64,000 nucleotides of DNA from Pseudomonas monteilii (lineage in GTDB: Bacteria > Pseudomonadota > Gammaproteobacteria > Pseudomonadales > Pseudomonadaceae), in contig CP013997.1 in NCBI GenBank assembly GCA_001534745.1, positions 1,550,001-1,614,000 of the forward strand, given 5' to 3'. The notes beneath the pieces are model-generated. The model searched no databases and had not been told where the DNA came from. It was given only the letters and a program-made list of their open reading frames with translations. Below are positions 26,831 to 35,598 of the stretch, in pieces; positions within the stretch are counted from its first letter, which is position 1, and each line of letters begins with the position of its first letter. Made by a program: the position numbers and the translations under genes.

Positions 26831-28132
26831 TCAGCCTGGCTGTTGCTGGGGTCGTATGGAGAAGACCGCGACCGTGGTGATGGCGCCCATCACGATCAAC
26901 ATGATCGACACCGGCCAAGCCTCCTTGTAGAGGCTGAACAGGGCCGTCGCTGCCAGGGGCGCCAGGCCTCCGGAAAAGATCGAAGCAATCTCGTGACCCA
27001 TGGCCAGGCCCGAATAGCGCACCTTGGCGGGAAACAGTTCGCCCATGAGCGCCGGCTGAGTGCCAATCATTGCGCCATGACAGAAGGCCATGCCGAGCAG
27101 CGCCGCCAGATAGACCCAGACCGGTGAGTGCGTGTCGAGCATCCAGAAGAACGGAAAGGCCAGCAGCATCAAACCGACGGATCCGATGGCATAGACGATC
27201 CGCCGGCCTATCCGGTCCGATAGCCAGCCCCAGAACACGATGGTACCGGCCTCGACGATCATGGCCACCATGACACTGGCCAGGACCAGCTGGGTGTCGA
27301 GCCTGGTGAATTTCGCGTAGGCAATGGTGAAGGCGAGAAACAGGTAGGCGCTGCCATTCTCGGCAATGCGAAGGCCCATCGCTTGCAGCACGGCCTTGGG
27401 ATGATTGCGCAGCACTTCCATGGCCGGCATATGTTCAGGCTGATCCTGGTGGGCCTGCTCCTCCACGAACGCCTTGCTTTCCGGCAGGCGTCGGCGGATA
27501 TACACACCGACGCCGAAAATCAGAATGCTGGCCAGGAATGGCAGGCGCCAGCCCCAGCTCATCATGTCCTCCTGGGGTAGCATCTGCACGAGATAGAAGG
27601 CCGCAGCCGACATCACGAAGCCTCCCGATACGCCCAGCTGACTCCAGGCCGCATAGAAGCCGACACGATCCTTGGGTGCGTTTTCGCTGAGCAGCAGCAC
27701 GCCACCGCCCCATTCTCCGCCAGAGGCCACGCCTTGCAACACACGCAGGATCACCAGACACGCCGGAGCGAGGTAGCCGACCTGTTCGAAGGTCGGCAAC
27801 AGGCCCATGGCGAAGGTGGCGATCCCCATGATCCCCAGGGTCATCACCAAGGCTTTCTTGCGTCCGGCCTTGTCGCCGATATGGCCGAATATCAGGCCAC
27901 CCAGTGGTCGGGCGAGAAAGCCCACGGCGAAGCCTGCAAAGGACGCCATGGTGCCGAGCACCGGATCGGTGCCGGCCGGAAAGAACAACGGTGCGAAGAT
28001 CAGCGCAGCCGCCGTGCCATAGAGAAAGAAGTCATACCATTCCAACGCGTTGCCGAGCACGGAGGCCAGCACGATGCGGCGCATGGTGCCTGAGTCGGTC
28101 TCAGGGGCCAGGCGGGGGGTGAGGTCAGTCAT
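26831..28132 (-). CDS. MHS-family MFS transporter
   Basis: A 433-residue proton symporter of the metabolite:H+ symporter (MHS) type with 12 membrane segments. VLGNALEWYDFFLYGTAAALIF, the loop GHIGDKAGRKKALV and GGEWGGGVLLLSENAPKDRVG are family hallmarks. MHS transporters import organic acids such as shikimate, ketoglutarate, proline/betaine or aromatic acids. Start ATG 28132 follows GGAGATGACGC. Its position downstream of an OprD porin and a Rieske dioxygenase pair suggests uptake of an aromatic acid, possibly indole-3-acetate; that is inference. Confidence 0.85.
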   Translation of the reverse strand: MTDLTPRLAPETDSGTMRRIVLASVLGNALEWYDFFLYGTAAALIFAPLFFPAGTDPVLGTMASFAGFAVGFLARPLGGLIFGHIGDKAGRKKALVMTLGIMGIATFAMGLLPTFEQVGYLAPACLVILRVLQGVASGGEWGGGVLLLSENAPKDRVGFYAAWSQLGVSGGFVMSAAAFYLVQMLPQEDMMSWGWRLPFLASILIFGVGVYIRRRLPESKAFVEEQAHQDQPEHMPAMEVLRNHPKAVLQAMGLRIAENGSAYLFLAFTIAYAKFTRLDTQLVLASVMVAMIVEAGTIVFWGWLSDRIGRRIVYAIGSVGLMLLAFPFFWMLDTHSPVWVYLAALLGMAFCHGAMIGTQPALMGELFPAKVRYSGLAMGHEIASIFSGGLAPLAATALFSLYKEAWPVSIMLIVMGAITTVAVFSIRPQQQPG

Positions 28133-28153
28133 GCGTCATCTCCTTGCAGGCCA

Positions 28154-29398
28154 TTACCAGAACTTCCAGGTGTAGGTGGTCACCAGCCGGAACTCGTCGT
28201 AGTCGTTGCCGTATCGGCTTTGGGTCTTCAGGTTCTTCAGCTCGAAGCCCAGGTCTCTGAACGGACCGCTCTGGACAACGTAGGTGAGCATGATGTCGCG
28301 CTCGCTTTCACGGTCTCGCGAGCGCCCGGCACCGCGGTCGATGTCCGTACCCTTGATGTAGCGGGTGAACAGCCTCAGCCCAGGGACACCCATGGCGGCG
28401 AAGTTGTAGCCATACCGCACCGACCAGCTGCGCTCGTCCGGGCGAATGAATGGCAAGCCTGCCCAGTTCGGCAGGTACCCCTGCGGCACATAGCCATTGA
28501 GGGTGGGGAACACCGTGTCGCCGGTCATGCGCTGATAACTGGCGCCGACCATGTGCCCGTTTTTTTCCAGGGTGAGCAGGCCGAAGTACGCCTGGTTGTC
28601 CACCGCACCACTGCGGGCGGCGCCGTCCTCGCGGTTGTTGAAGTAGCCGATGTCGGTCTTCAGTTGGTAACCGTCCGAGAGCTTCAGGGTGTGCTTGATG
28701 CCGGCGTAGTCCTGTTTGTAGATGTCATTGAGTACACCGTGGAAGTAGCTGCCCTGCAGGTCAGGGGTGAGCGCGTAGGTGGCGCCGATGAAGTCGAGAC
28801 CGTCACTGTCCAGGCTGTCGCGGGTCCCGTAGCGATAGAGGCGCTCATGGTTGGAAGATTCGCGGGTGACGATCGACCAGAACCGACCGCCGACCAGGGT
28901 CAGGTCGTCGATGTCGCGCGATTCGATCACGGCCCCTTGGTAGATGGTGTCCAATTGGCGGCTCGGATCATTGGAGGCCACCGGATAATTGGGCTTCTGG
29001 TCACCGATCCTGGCGAGTGTCCTGGCGTATTTGAGCTTGAGCGTTGCACCGGCGCGAGCAGCGTCATCTGCGGCCTTCTGGTCATGCCGACTGAAGGGGA
29101 GGGAGCCGTCATCGCCCGTTGAATCCAGCCTGAGGGCGTACTGCCCATTGAGGTCGAGGCCGATGGCCACTGGCGTGTCGGTATAGCCCGACTCGAATTG
29201 CAGGTCAAAGCCCTGCGACCAGTTGCCCACCTTGGACACAGGCGCGTCGGAGTGGGTGAAGTTACGGTTCAGGTAGAGGTTACGAAAATTCAGCGACAGG
29301 TGGCTGTCATCGACGATATCGGCCAAGCAGGTCAGGGGGAGGGTAGTCCCCATGCACATGCACATTGAGGTAGCACGCAACGGCCATTTGAGTCCCAT
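28154..29398 (-). CDS. OprD-family outer-membrane porin
   Basis: A 414-residue beta-barrel porin. A signal peptide is followed by LADIVDDSHLSLNFRNLYLNRNF, the typical start of mature OprD-like proteins, then the repeated strands (KSGKL-like loops, GGRFWSIVTRESS, YGYNFAAMGVPGLRLFTRYIKGTDID) and the terminal aromatic W. OprD porins pass small carboxylates and amino acids. It is 21 bases upstream of the MHS transporter and downstream of the second dioxygenase pair, so outer- and inner-membrane uptake are encoded together. Confidence 0.88.
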   Translation of the reverse strand: MGLKWPLRATSMCMCMGTTLPLTCLADIVDDSHLSLNFRNLYLNRNFTHSDAPVSKVGNWSQGFDLQFESGYTDTPVAIGLDLNGQYALRLDSTGDDGSLPFSRHDQKAADDAARAGATLKLKYARTLARIGDQKPNYPVASNDPSRQLDTIYQGAVIESRDIDDLTLVGGRFWSIVTRESSNHERLYRYGTRDSLDSDGLDFIGATYALTPDLQGSYFHGVLNDIYKQDYAGIKHTLKLSDGYQLKTDIGYFNNREDGAARSGAVDNQAYFGLLTLEKNGHMVGASYQRMTGDTVFPTLNGYVPQGYLPNWAGLPFIRPDERSWSVRYGYNFAAMGVPGLRLFTRYIKGTDIDRGAGRSRDRESERDIMLTYVVQSGPFRDLGFELKNLKTQSRYGNDYDEFRLVTTYTWKFW

Positions 29399-29508
29399 GG
29401 GATCATCCTGGAAAAGTGATCAGTACAAGGTCTTGGCAGTCGTCCAACCGGGCAGAAAGCTCTGCAGGTCTAAGGCCCGCTTGTCTGTCACGCAGTGTTT
29501 TTGTTGTT

Positions 29509-29660
29509 TTAGATATCCAGCACCAGGCGCTTGCCGCGCGCCTGGGAACAGCACAGCACGATGTGTTCGTCGCTCTGTTTTCTCTCTCCAGTCAGGTATC
29601 GCGCTCTTGCACCCTCCTGATCTGGACGACCACGTCGAGCCGCTGGTCGTCCAGGACCAT
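29509..29660 (-). pseudogene. Internally deleted Rieske-system reductase (iacF-like remnant)
   Basis: Directly after the second iacD stop, ATG 29660 opens MVLDDQRLDVVVQIRRVQERD, the kind of N-terminus seen in IacF (EELLNVVVRKREIQGAD). It ends at TGA 29592-29594. Shifting frame just there gives LTGERKQSDEHIVLCCSQ and then ARGKRLVLDI with stop at 29509, matching the last residues of IacF (NDQILVCCSRAKSNKLVLDI). Both ends of a phthalate-dioxygenase-reductase-type gene thus remain while almost the whole interior (flavin, NAD and most of the 2Fe-2S domain) is gone. The residues differ from IacF, so it was a separate reductase gene, not a copy of it. Confidence 0.75.
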
Positions 29661-29665
29661 CTCCC

Positions 29666-30145
29666 TCAGAGGATGTAACCGATACCGGCCAGGGTATCGT
29701 CGCTGTTGATCAGGCTGATCACCTTGCGGTGGATTCTGAAATCGCCTTCGGCACGCACCAGGGTGTAGGTCACATCGGCGCTGTAGTGCTTGAGGCTTTC
29801 CTTGCGAAACTCGCGGATGTTCTGCGCGGCGCGCACGGTGACGTTGACGCCGTCATCGTCGAGCACCCGGATGCGCGAGACCGTGCGCACGGTGCGCGGC
29901 TGCGGGCTGGTCGAGATCGACTCGCCGCCGATCAGCCGCTGCACGCGCAGGCCGCGCATGTGGTGGTCGTCGTAGGCGTAGTTCAGGGTGTTCTCGAAAT
30001 CGGTTTCCTTGGGATCGATCGGGATGATGTAGGTCCCTTTTTCCGTCCACAGCTTCAGCCAGCCGTCGTACTCGCCATGGTCGAGCATGTCGCCTTCCTG
30101 CCAGAGAAAGGCGGTGACTTCGTTGAGCAGCTCGAGGTTCATCAT
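29666..30145 (-). CDS. iacD: IacD-like dioxygenase small subunit, second copy
   Basis: A 159-residue beta subunit of an aromatic-ring-hydroxylating dioxygenase, structural partner of the alpha subunit. It differs from the copy at 37293 by only two residues that I can see (V89 for I, D135 for G). Start MM overlaps the alpha stop as ATGATG. After its stop the sequence no longer matches the other locus beyond a few bases. The pair lacks a functional reductase of its own (see the remnant at 29509), so it would rely on IacF. Confidence 0.85.
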   Translation of the reverse strand: MMNLELLNEVTAFLWQEGDMLDHGEYDGWLKLWTEKGTYIIPIDPKETDFENTLNYAYDDHHMRGLRVQRLIGGESISTSPQPRTVRTVSRIRVLDDDGVNVTVRAAQNIREFRKESLKHYSADVTYTLVRAEGDFRIHRKVISLINSDDTLAGIGYIL

Positions 30146-31425
30146 TTGGCCTCCGCGGTCATCATCTTCTTCCACTGCTGGTAGGCCGCGCGCATGCCGG
30201 TCTCGGCACTGACGTCGGATACCAGGCCATCGGGGGTGGGCTTCTCGCCGGGCAGGCCGCGGTTGAGCATGATCCACAGGTTCTCGCCGGCGTTGGCGCC
30301 TTTCTGGACACGCTCCCAGGCCTCGGAGTCATCCGGGGTGCCGAAGCCCATCGGCCCCTGGAAGTGCTCGTGCAGGCGCAGGCGGTAGCGGTTGGCCGCA
30401 GCCGGTCCGCCGTCCATGGTGATCACCGAGTGATGGATCTCGGTCTCGGTCACCGAGATCGGTTGCAGCACACGGAAGAAGGCCATGGAGCAGGCGACGT
30501 TGGGGAACAGGTTGAGGTTGAAGCCCGAGCCGCCGACGGCGCGCACGATGCGGCGTACCTGCTGCTCCTCGATGCCTTCGTCACGCAGCTCGGCGGCCAG
30601 GGCCTCGAAGCGCTCGGGGATCGGCTTGTCGAGGTCGGCTTCGAGGTCGACCAGGTCGGGGATCATCACCATCACGCTGTGGCCGTTGCCCAGATCCTCG
30701 ACGTAGCCGGGGCCTTTGACGAAGTCGAACAGCTCCAGGGTCTGCTCGTCGACCGAGGACAAAAAGCTCTTGTGCACCAGCGGGAAGTGGTAGGCGTCGG
30801 TGGTGTTCTCCAGCTGGATCTTCCAGTTGCCGGGGAAGCGGAAGCGGTGTTCGCCGGGCACCTTGATGCCGTAGCCGGCGCCCTGTTTCATGAACAGGTC
30901 CATCCACTTCTTCGCCGCGCCGAGGAAGTCTTCCAGCGGCTCGATGTCGTCCTTGAAGGTGGCGAAGACCATGCCGGCATAGCGTTCGGTGCGCAGGCTG
31001 ACCAGCGGCAGCTCGGCCTTGTCGATGCAGTCGCCGTAGCTTTCCGGGTGTGGCACGCCGCGCAGCGAGCCGTCCAGGGCGTAGCCCCAGCCGTGGTAGG
31101 GGCAGACGAAGCTGTTGGTCTTGCCCTTCTTGTGCTCGCAGACGGTGGCGCCGCGGTGGCGGCAGCGGTTGAGCAGCACGTTGATGCCTTTCTTGCGGTC
31201 GCGCACCACGATCACCGGCTGCTTGCCGATGTAGGTGGTCTTGTAGCTGCCGGCGTCGGGGACTTCGCTTTCGTGGGCGACCCAGATCCAGGTGCTGTAG
31301 AAAATCTTTTCCAGCTCGGCGTCGAACAGCGCCGGGTCGGTGTAGAGCGAGGTGTGGACACGGTCGGCCTGCACCAGCTCGGCCGGGTCGACCGCCAGGT
31401 TCAGGGCGGGAATCAGGTGGGTCAC
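30142..31425 (-). CDS. iacC: IacC-like Rieske dioxygenase large subunit, second copy
   Basis: A 427-residue ring-hydroxylating dioxygenase alpha subunit. The Rieske 2Fe-2S motif C-x-H-x17-C-x2-H is in NRCRHRGATVCEHKK through CPYHGW, and the mononuclear iron site includes NTTDAYHFPLVH. It differs from the alpha subunit at 36013 by two residues (H3 for N, Y43 for H). GTG 31425 is the start, as in the other copy. Its own 357-base upstream region is unrelated to the iacB-iacC junction, so it has independent expression signals. It may be a dosage copy or part of a different aromatic pathway overwritten by gene conversion. Confidence 0.87.
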   Translation of the reverse strand: MTHLIPALNLAVDPAELVQADRVHTSLYTDPALFDAELEKIFYSTWIWVAHESEVPDAGSYKTTYIGKQPVIVVRDRKKGINVLLNRCRHRGATVCEHKKGKTNSFVCPYHGWGYALDGSLRGVPHPESYGDCIDKAELPLVSLRTERYAGMVFATFKDDIEPLEDFLGAAKKWMDLFMKQGAGYGIKVPGEHRFRFPGNWKIQLENTTDAYHFPLVHKSFLSSVDEQTLELFDFVKGPGYVEDLGNGHSVMVMIPDLVDLEADLDKPIPERFEALAAELRDEGIEEQQVRRIVRAVGGSGFNLNLFPNVACSMAFFRVLQPISVTETEIHHSVITMDGGPAAANRYRLRLHEHFQGPMGFGTPDDSEAWERVQKGANAGENLWIMLNRGLPGEKPTPDGLVSDVSAETGMRAAYQQWKKMMTAEAK

Positions 31426-31663
31426 GGTGTCACCTTTATCAGATCGGCAGCCAGCCGCTACCCGTCACGTGTCGGGGAGGCAGGCGCGTCTTGCCGAGCA
31501 GGGTTGTTGGGTCGATGAAAGAGGCGAGAGACCTTCAGGCCAGCGCCATACGGACCGGCGCTAGCGCGCCTGCAGGCAGGAAGGTGGAATGCTAGGGGGA
31601 TGGGATGTTATGTCACGCACGGTCATGGCTTGGCCCTCTTGTTATGTGCTTCATCTGCCGTGA

Positions 31664-31746
31664 AGCGTTATAGGTCAAACGCTAATGCCAGCACCGACTT
31701 GGCTCAATAACAGGCAGGATCAATGTCGTTGCGATTTACGCAACGA
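31664..31746. promoter_or_regulatory. Two inverted repeats upstream of the second iacCD copy
   Basis: AGCGTT (31664-31669) and AACGCT (31678-31683) form one inverted repeat; TCGTTGCG (31726-31733) and CGCAACGA (31739-31746) form a second with a five-base centre. Both lie in the 357-base gap between the leftward dioxygenase genes and the leftward LysR gene (31426-31782), where no gene is visible. Such dyads are typical LysR- or MarR-type operator sites. Confidence 0.5.
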
Positions 31747-31782
31747 GTTGAGTGGCACTGCGATGGAACACCCGTGCGAAGG

Positions 31783-32709
31783 TCAGATAGCCATCCGAAC
31801 GGCCTTCGCCATCTCGATGGCCAAAGCCCTGGAGAGCTCGTCAAGCGCGCGGCCCCGCCGTGCGACGATCTGGATCTCGGTGCTGTTCATTTCGTCGTGG
31901 CTGATCGCGATGGCCTTGAACGTACCAGCCTTGAGTTCTTCGATGACAGGCAGCTCGGCGAGCAGCGTGGCCCCTAGCCCGGAGCGCACGAAATCCAGGA
32001 TCACCGTCAACGAGTTCGAGGTCAGGGCCGGCAGGATCTGGAAGGGCTGGTGCTTGCAGGCGTCATCGACCAGTTGACGCACCCGGAAGTTGGCACCCGG
32101 TAGCACCAAGGGTTCGTGGGCGATCTCCCGTAGACTGATGGACGAGCGGCTGGCCAGCGGGCTTTGTCGGTGAACGATCATCCGTAGCGGTTGTGGCACG
32201 CTGAACAGGCGGTTCAGCCTGGCGATGGCACTGGGAGAGAACACGACGCCCAGGTGTGCCTCGTCGGCCAGAACCATTCGTTGCACCTCGAAAGAGGGTG
32301 CGGTAATGATTTCGGCCTTGTGCGCGGTGTGCTGGCGCAAAAACGCCTGCAGCGATGCGATTGCGCGGACGCCCAGCAGGCCTTCGCCAATGGCGATGAC
32401 CGTCGAGGCACCTTCGCGCGCCTGCAGTTCCGCGAGCTGATCGAACAGTGCCGTCTGCTGGCTCATCCGCTGGACGTAGTAATCCACCAACAGCAGACCT
32501 GCCGCCGTTAGGCACACCTTGTGGGTCGACTTCTTTATCAGCTCGATTCCTATCTCTTCTTCCAGCTTTGCCACCTGCCGGCTGACCGAAGAGGCCGCAA
32601 CCCCCAGCGTCTCGGCTACGGCGCGCATCGAGCCTTTCTCATGACACAGAAAAAGGTAGCGCAGACGGTAGTCGTGCAGGTCGGGCTGAGGCGCTGTCGG
32701 GTTGGGCAT
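31783..32709 (-). CDS. LysR-family transcriptional regulator
   Basis: A 308-residue LysR regulator starting at ATG 32709. Residues 10-70 contain the DNA-binding domain (YRLRYLFLCHEKGSMRAVAETLGVAASSVSRQVAKLEEEIG), the remainder the effector domain. It points toward the second iacCD copy and is divergent from an AraC gene. Because IacR (MarR type) lies in the iac cluster, this extra regulator may belong to the leftward dioxygenase-porin-transporter unit. Ligand unknown. Confidence 0.8.
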   Translation of the reverse strand: MPNPTAPQPDLHDYRLRYLFLCHEKGSMRAVAETLGVAASSVSRQVAKLEEEIGIELIKKSTHKVCLTAAGLLLVDYYVQRMSQQTALFDQLAELQAREGASTVIAIGEGLLGVRAIASLQAFLRQHTAHKAEIITAPSFEVQRMVLADEAHLGVVFSPSAIARLNRLFSVPQPLRMIVHRQSPLASRSSISLREIAHEPLVLPGANFRVRQLVDDACKHQPFQILPALTSNSLTVILDFVRSGLGATLLAELPVIEELKAGTFKAIAISHDEMNSTEIQIVARRGRALDELSRALAIEMAKAVRMAI

Positions 32710-32887
32710 CACAAAGGTCTCTTGTCATTGGCGAACGGCGGCGGTTCGTCGAGTGCAGGTCACCGGTCCACCTTGGCCCGCTCCGTGCTTTGCCATGCTA
32801 CATCAGTTTTTTGTTACCCATAATCACGTGAAAAATGCACTATTACAGGGCGAATCAGCGTTGGAGGTGGATGTGAAGGGGCATGCG

Positions 32888-33778
32888 ATGTCTGTTTGGA
32901 ACGAGAAGGTGCACGCTGTATGCGGGCGCTTCGAAACCCGCTATGACCACTGCCAGAGCCTTTTCATCGGCGAATTACGGCGCTCGTTGCTCGGCAAGAC
33001 CCAAGTGGCCCATATCCGCAGCAATGCCAATGCCAATGCCATCGCTCGGTCAGGCTCTGAGGCAGGCCGCGATGCCGACCCTCACTGTTTCCTTGTGTTA
33101 CAGCAGCACGGAGAGATGTCCATCGAGCTGGGGGACCGCGTGCTCGATTTGCGCGAAGGCGATCTGGCGCTGCTCGACTCCGCGCAGGGGATGAAAATGA
33201 TTCCTCGCGGGCTCTTCTCCCACGTGTCGATCCATTTGCCAGGCGAGCGGGTCAAGCACCTGGAACCAAGCCAGTTTGGCAAGCTGTCGACTACCGGGGC
33301 CTGTGGCCAGTTGCTGGGTACGATCGTCCGCCAAGTGGCAGCGGGCGAGCTCGAGCAATGGGCACGGCCCGAGGATGGCGATGGCCTGCAAACGGCGTTG
33401 GTAGGGCTATTGCAGTCTGTCGTGGAGTATCCTTCTCGGGATGGCTCACCCGGGTTGCACCTGCATGAGGTGCAGTCCTTGATTCAGCAGCGGCTGGACT
33501 CGCCACGGCTGTCGCCGGTCGCCCTTGCTGAGGAGCTGGGTATCTCCAGTCGTCAGCTGTATCGATTGTTCGAGTCGCGCGGGGATAGCGTCTGTCGTTA
33601 CATTCTGCGCGAGCGTTTGCTCAAGGCTGCATTGGATCTGCGCAATCCGGCCTACAGTCACCGTTCGATCACCGAGATAGGCTCGCGGTGGGGGTTCGCC
33701 GACTCGGCGCATTTTTCCAAGACGTTCAAGAAGCAGTGGGGCGTCACTCCCCGCACCTATCGCGCTCAAGGCAACTGA
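32888..33778 (+). CDS. AraC-family regulator, FeaR-like
   Basis: A 296-residue regulator. The frame is open from 32702; ATG 32888 (MSVWNEKVHAVCGRFETR) is preferred because it follows AAGGGG, although GTG 32873 behind GGAGG is possible. The N-terminal half looks like the AraC-binding-like domain of FeaR-type activators (HCFLVLQQHGEMSIELGDRVLDLREGDLALLDSAQGM). The C-terminal double helix-turn-helix has SPVALAEELGISSRQLYRLFESRG and ITEIGSRWGFADSAHFSKTFKKQWGVTP. It is a candidate for the direct-repeat elements at 20653 and 42514; FeaR itself controls an aldehyde dehydrogenase gene in enterobacteria. Confidence 0.78.
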   Translation: MSVWNEKVHAVCGRFETRYDHCQSLFIGELRRSLLGKTQVAHIRSNANANAIARSGSEAGRDADPHCFLVLQQHGEMSIELGDRVLDLREGDLALLDSAQGMKMIPRGLFSHVSIHLPGERVKHLEPSQFGKLSTTGACGQLLGTIVRQVAAGELEQWARPEDGDGLQTALVGLLQSVVEYPSRDGSPGLHLHEVQSLIQQRLDSPRLSPVALAEELGISSRQLYRLFESRGDSVCRYILRERLLKAALDLRNPAYSHRSITEIGSRWGFADSAHFSKTFKKQWGVTPRTYRAQGN

Positions 33779-34150
33779 GCGACCGTCAGGTTCAGGCAAG
33801 GTAGTGCCTGGGCCAGGCCGTGGCGCTCGTCCTGCACCTTTGCATCCTTCATGTCCAGCTACCTCCACTGGGGCGCTACCGCCTTGGTGATTTGACTCGT
33901 CCCTGAAGCATGGCGCCTGCCGTGAACCCTTGACGCAGGGCAGCGACTCTCGACAGCGCTGTCGTGCGTCGTCATTTCCAGCGGTCGAGCATCCATCCCA
34001 CAACCCGGATCGATCTAAAGTGTTCGTTTATCGGACGATTTTAAAATCACTTCGCGATAGGGTTTTTTTAAATGCGGAATAACTGAAAATAAAAGTACTT
34101 AAAAAACAATAAGATGACGCTGCCGATGGTTATCGGTTCCACTTTTTCAG

Positions 34151-34170
34151 GGGCGCGCTCACGCCCTTTT
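34151..34170 (+). terminator. Short terminator-like hairpin upstream of iacA promoter
   Basis: GGGCG (34151-34155) and CGCCC (34162-34166) with a six-base loop, followed by TTTTT. It probably insulates the iac promoter from the AraC gene. The wider gap 33779-34250 holds no other gene; 34020-34250 is strikingly AT-rich. Confidence 0.5.
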
Positions 34171-34174
34171 TAGC

Positions 34175-34222
34175 GTGAATAATCAATTGACAATTCACGT
34201 AATTAATCGCACATTTTGGTCA
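34175..34222 (+). promoter_or_regulatory. Candidate iacA promoter and MarR-type operator
   Basis: GTGAAT (34175-34180) and ATTCAC (34193-34198) form an inverted repeat enclosing TTGACA (34187-34192), a perfect -35 hexamer; a weak CACATT lies 17 bases on. A MarR-type repressor such as IacR binding this dyad would cover the -35 region. The assignment is by inspection only. Confidence 0.5.
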
Positions 34223-34250
34223 TCGGCACCTACAAAAAGAGAGACATACC

Positions 34251-34397
34251 ATGCCGCCCGATCAAGACCTGCTTGTGAAACGTGGTGCGTGCGTTTCATG
34301 CAAAAGCACCGCTACATCCCTACCGATCATCGGTAGCGCCAGTTCCCGCAAGGGCCCCGGCATTTCCTTCCTTGCCCCTCGTCCTTACCGTGCCTGA
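34251..34397 (+). CDS. Possible 48-residue leader peptide upstream of iacA
   Basis: ATG 34251 follows an AAAGAGAG ribosome-binding site and opens a 48-codon frame, MPPDQDLLVKRGACVSCKSTA and onward, ending at TGA 34395-34397, 14 bases before iacA. It lies between the candidate promoter and the first structural gene. It is Cys- and Ser-containing and basic, without membrane segment. It could be a leader peptide, a small functional protein or chance; I do not recognise it. Confidence 0.35.
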   Translation: MPPDQDLLVKRGACVSCKSTATSLPIIGSASSRKGPGISFLAPRPYRA

Positions 34398-34411
34398 GAC
34401 GGAGAAAATCT

Positions 34412-35581
34412 ATGGATTCGCTATGCCTGCGTGCAGCGCCCGTGTCGGCGCTTTCCACTGGTCCAGCCTTCGAGGCCTTGCTTGACGGCGTTCGAGCGCG
34501 TGCCCGACTGGGTGAGTTCGACCGTCAGCGACACATTTCCCGGGACGTGGTCGATGCGTTCAAAGCCCATGGCGTTTATCGCGCCCTGGTGCCCAAGCGT
34601 TTTGGCGGGCTGGAATGCACACCTGCACAGTTCTGCGAAATGATCGAGCGTATTGCCCATGCCGACGGTTCGGCCGGCTGGGTAGCGAGCTTCGGCATGA
34701 GCCCGGTGTATCTGGCGGCGCTGCCACTGGAAACCATTGCACGGATCTATCAGAAAAGTCCGGATACCGTGTTTGCCGGTGGCATTTTCCCGCCACAGCC
34801 TGCCGAGATCGTCGAAGGCGGTTTCAAGGTCAAGGGGCGCTGGAAGTACTCCAGTGGCTCGATGGGCGCCGACATCATCGGTGTCGGCATCGCCCCGCGT
34901 AATGGCGACAAGCTGGACCTGCCACGCTTGGCGGTGATGCCGAGCAGCCAGGCACGTATCGAGGAAACCTGGGACACCGTGGGCCTGTTGGGCACCGGCA
35001 GTCACGACGTGGTCGTCGAGGATGTCGTGGTGGGCGAGGAGTGGACGTTCGTGCGAGGTGGCAAGTCCAACCTGGACGAGCCGCTGTTCCGTTACCCCTC
35101 GTTGTCGTTGGCTACCCAGGTGCTGTCGGTGGTCGGGCTGGGCGTGGCGCGTGCAGCGTTGGACGAACTGTCCGGAATGGCCAGCGGGCGCATCTCCGTC
35201 ACCGGCGCACCGTCGCTGGCAGAGCGTCCTCTGGCACAGGTCGATGTGGCCAAGGCAGAAGCCGCGCTGCGTTCGGCACGTGCCTTCTTCTATGAGTCCA
35301 TCGAACAGGCCTGGGATCACGTGCTGGCAGGCGACCCTGTACCTGTCGAGACCATCAACCTGCTGCGTCTGTCGTCCACTCACGCGACCCGAGTGGCGGC
35401 CGACGTGGCACGCAACGCACAAATGCTCTCGGGCATGACCGGTATCTATAACGAAAGTCCGCTGGCCCGCTGCGTCAATGACGCTCAGGTGGTGACCCAG
35501 CATGCCTTCATGGGCGACGTCACCTATCAGAACGCCGGCGCCATGTTCTTCGGTAAACAGCCCCTGCCGGGCTACCTGTAA
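34412..35581 (+). CDS. iacA: IacA, acyl-CoA-dehydrogenase-like indole-acetate oxygenase
   Basis: A 389-residue flavin-dependent monooxygenase of the acyl-CoA dehydrogenase fold (HpaH/DszC/IifC-like), with HISRDVVDAFKAHGVYRALVPKRFGG near the N-terminus, HADGSAGWVASFGM, and the central GRWKYSSGSMGADIIGVG. IacA and its relative IifC start indole-ring oxidation using reduced flavin, here supplied by IacG. It is the first gene of iacABCDEFG; ATG 34412 is preceded by ACGGAG. It lacks the catalytic Glu context of true acyl-CoA dehydrogenases, as expected for this group. Assignment rests on family plus the complete iac gene order. Confidence 0.88.
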   Translation: MDSLCLRAAPVSALSTGPAFEALLDGVRARARLGEFDRQRHISRDVVDAFKAHGVYRALVPKRFGGLECTPAQFCEMIERIAHADGSAGWVASFGMSPVYLAALPLETIARIYQKSPDTVFAGGIFPPQPAEIVEGGFKVKGRWKYSSGSMGADIIGVGIAPRNGDKLDLPRLAVMPSSQARIEETWDTVGLLGTGSHDVVVEDVVVGEEWTFVRGGKSNLDEPLFRYPSLSLATQVLSVVGLGVARAALDELSGMASGRISVTGAPSLAERPLAQVDVAKAEAALRSARAFFYESIEQAWDHVLAGDPVPVETINLLRLSSTHATRVAADVARNAQMLSGMTGIYNESPLARCVNDAQVVTQHAFMGDVTYQNAGAMFFGKQPLPGYL

Positions 35582-35598
35582 CTGTCGGGATCTTTGAA

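Larger units (their letters stand above)
29666..31425 (-). repeat. Inverted repeat arm 1 (iacD-iacC, leftward copy)
   Basis: The whole iacC-iacD coding block is repeated in opposite orientation at 36013-37772. Matching starts at the GTG start of the alpha gene and ends at the stop of the beta gene; upstream and downstream sequences are unrelated. The sampled bases differ only by scattered, mostly synonymous changes. Confidence 0.93.
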
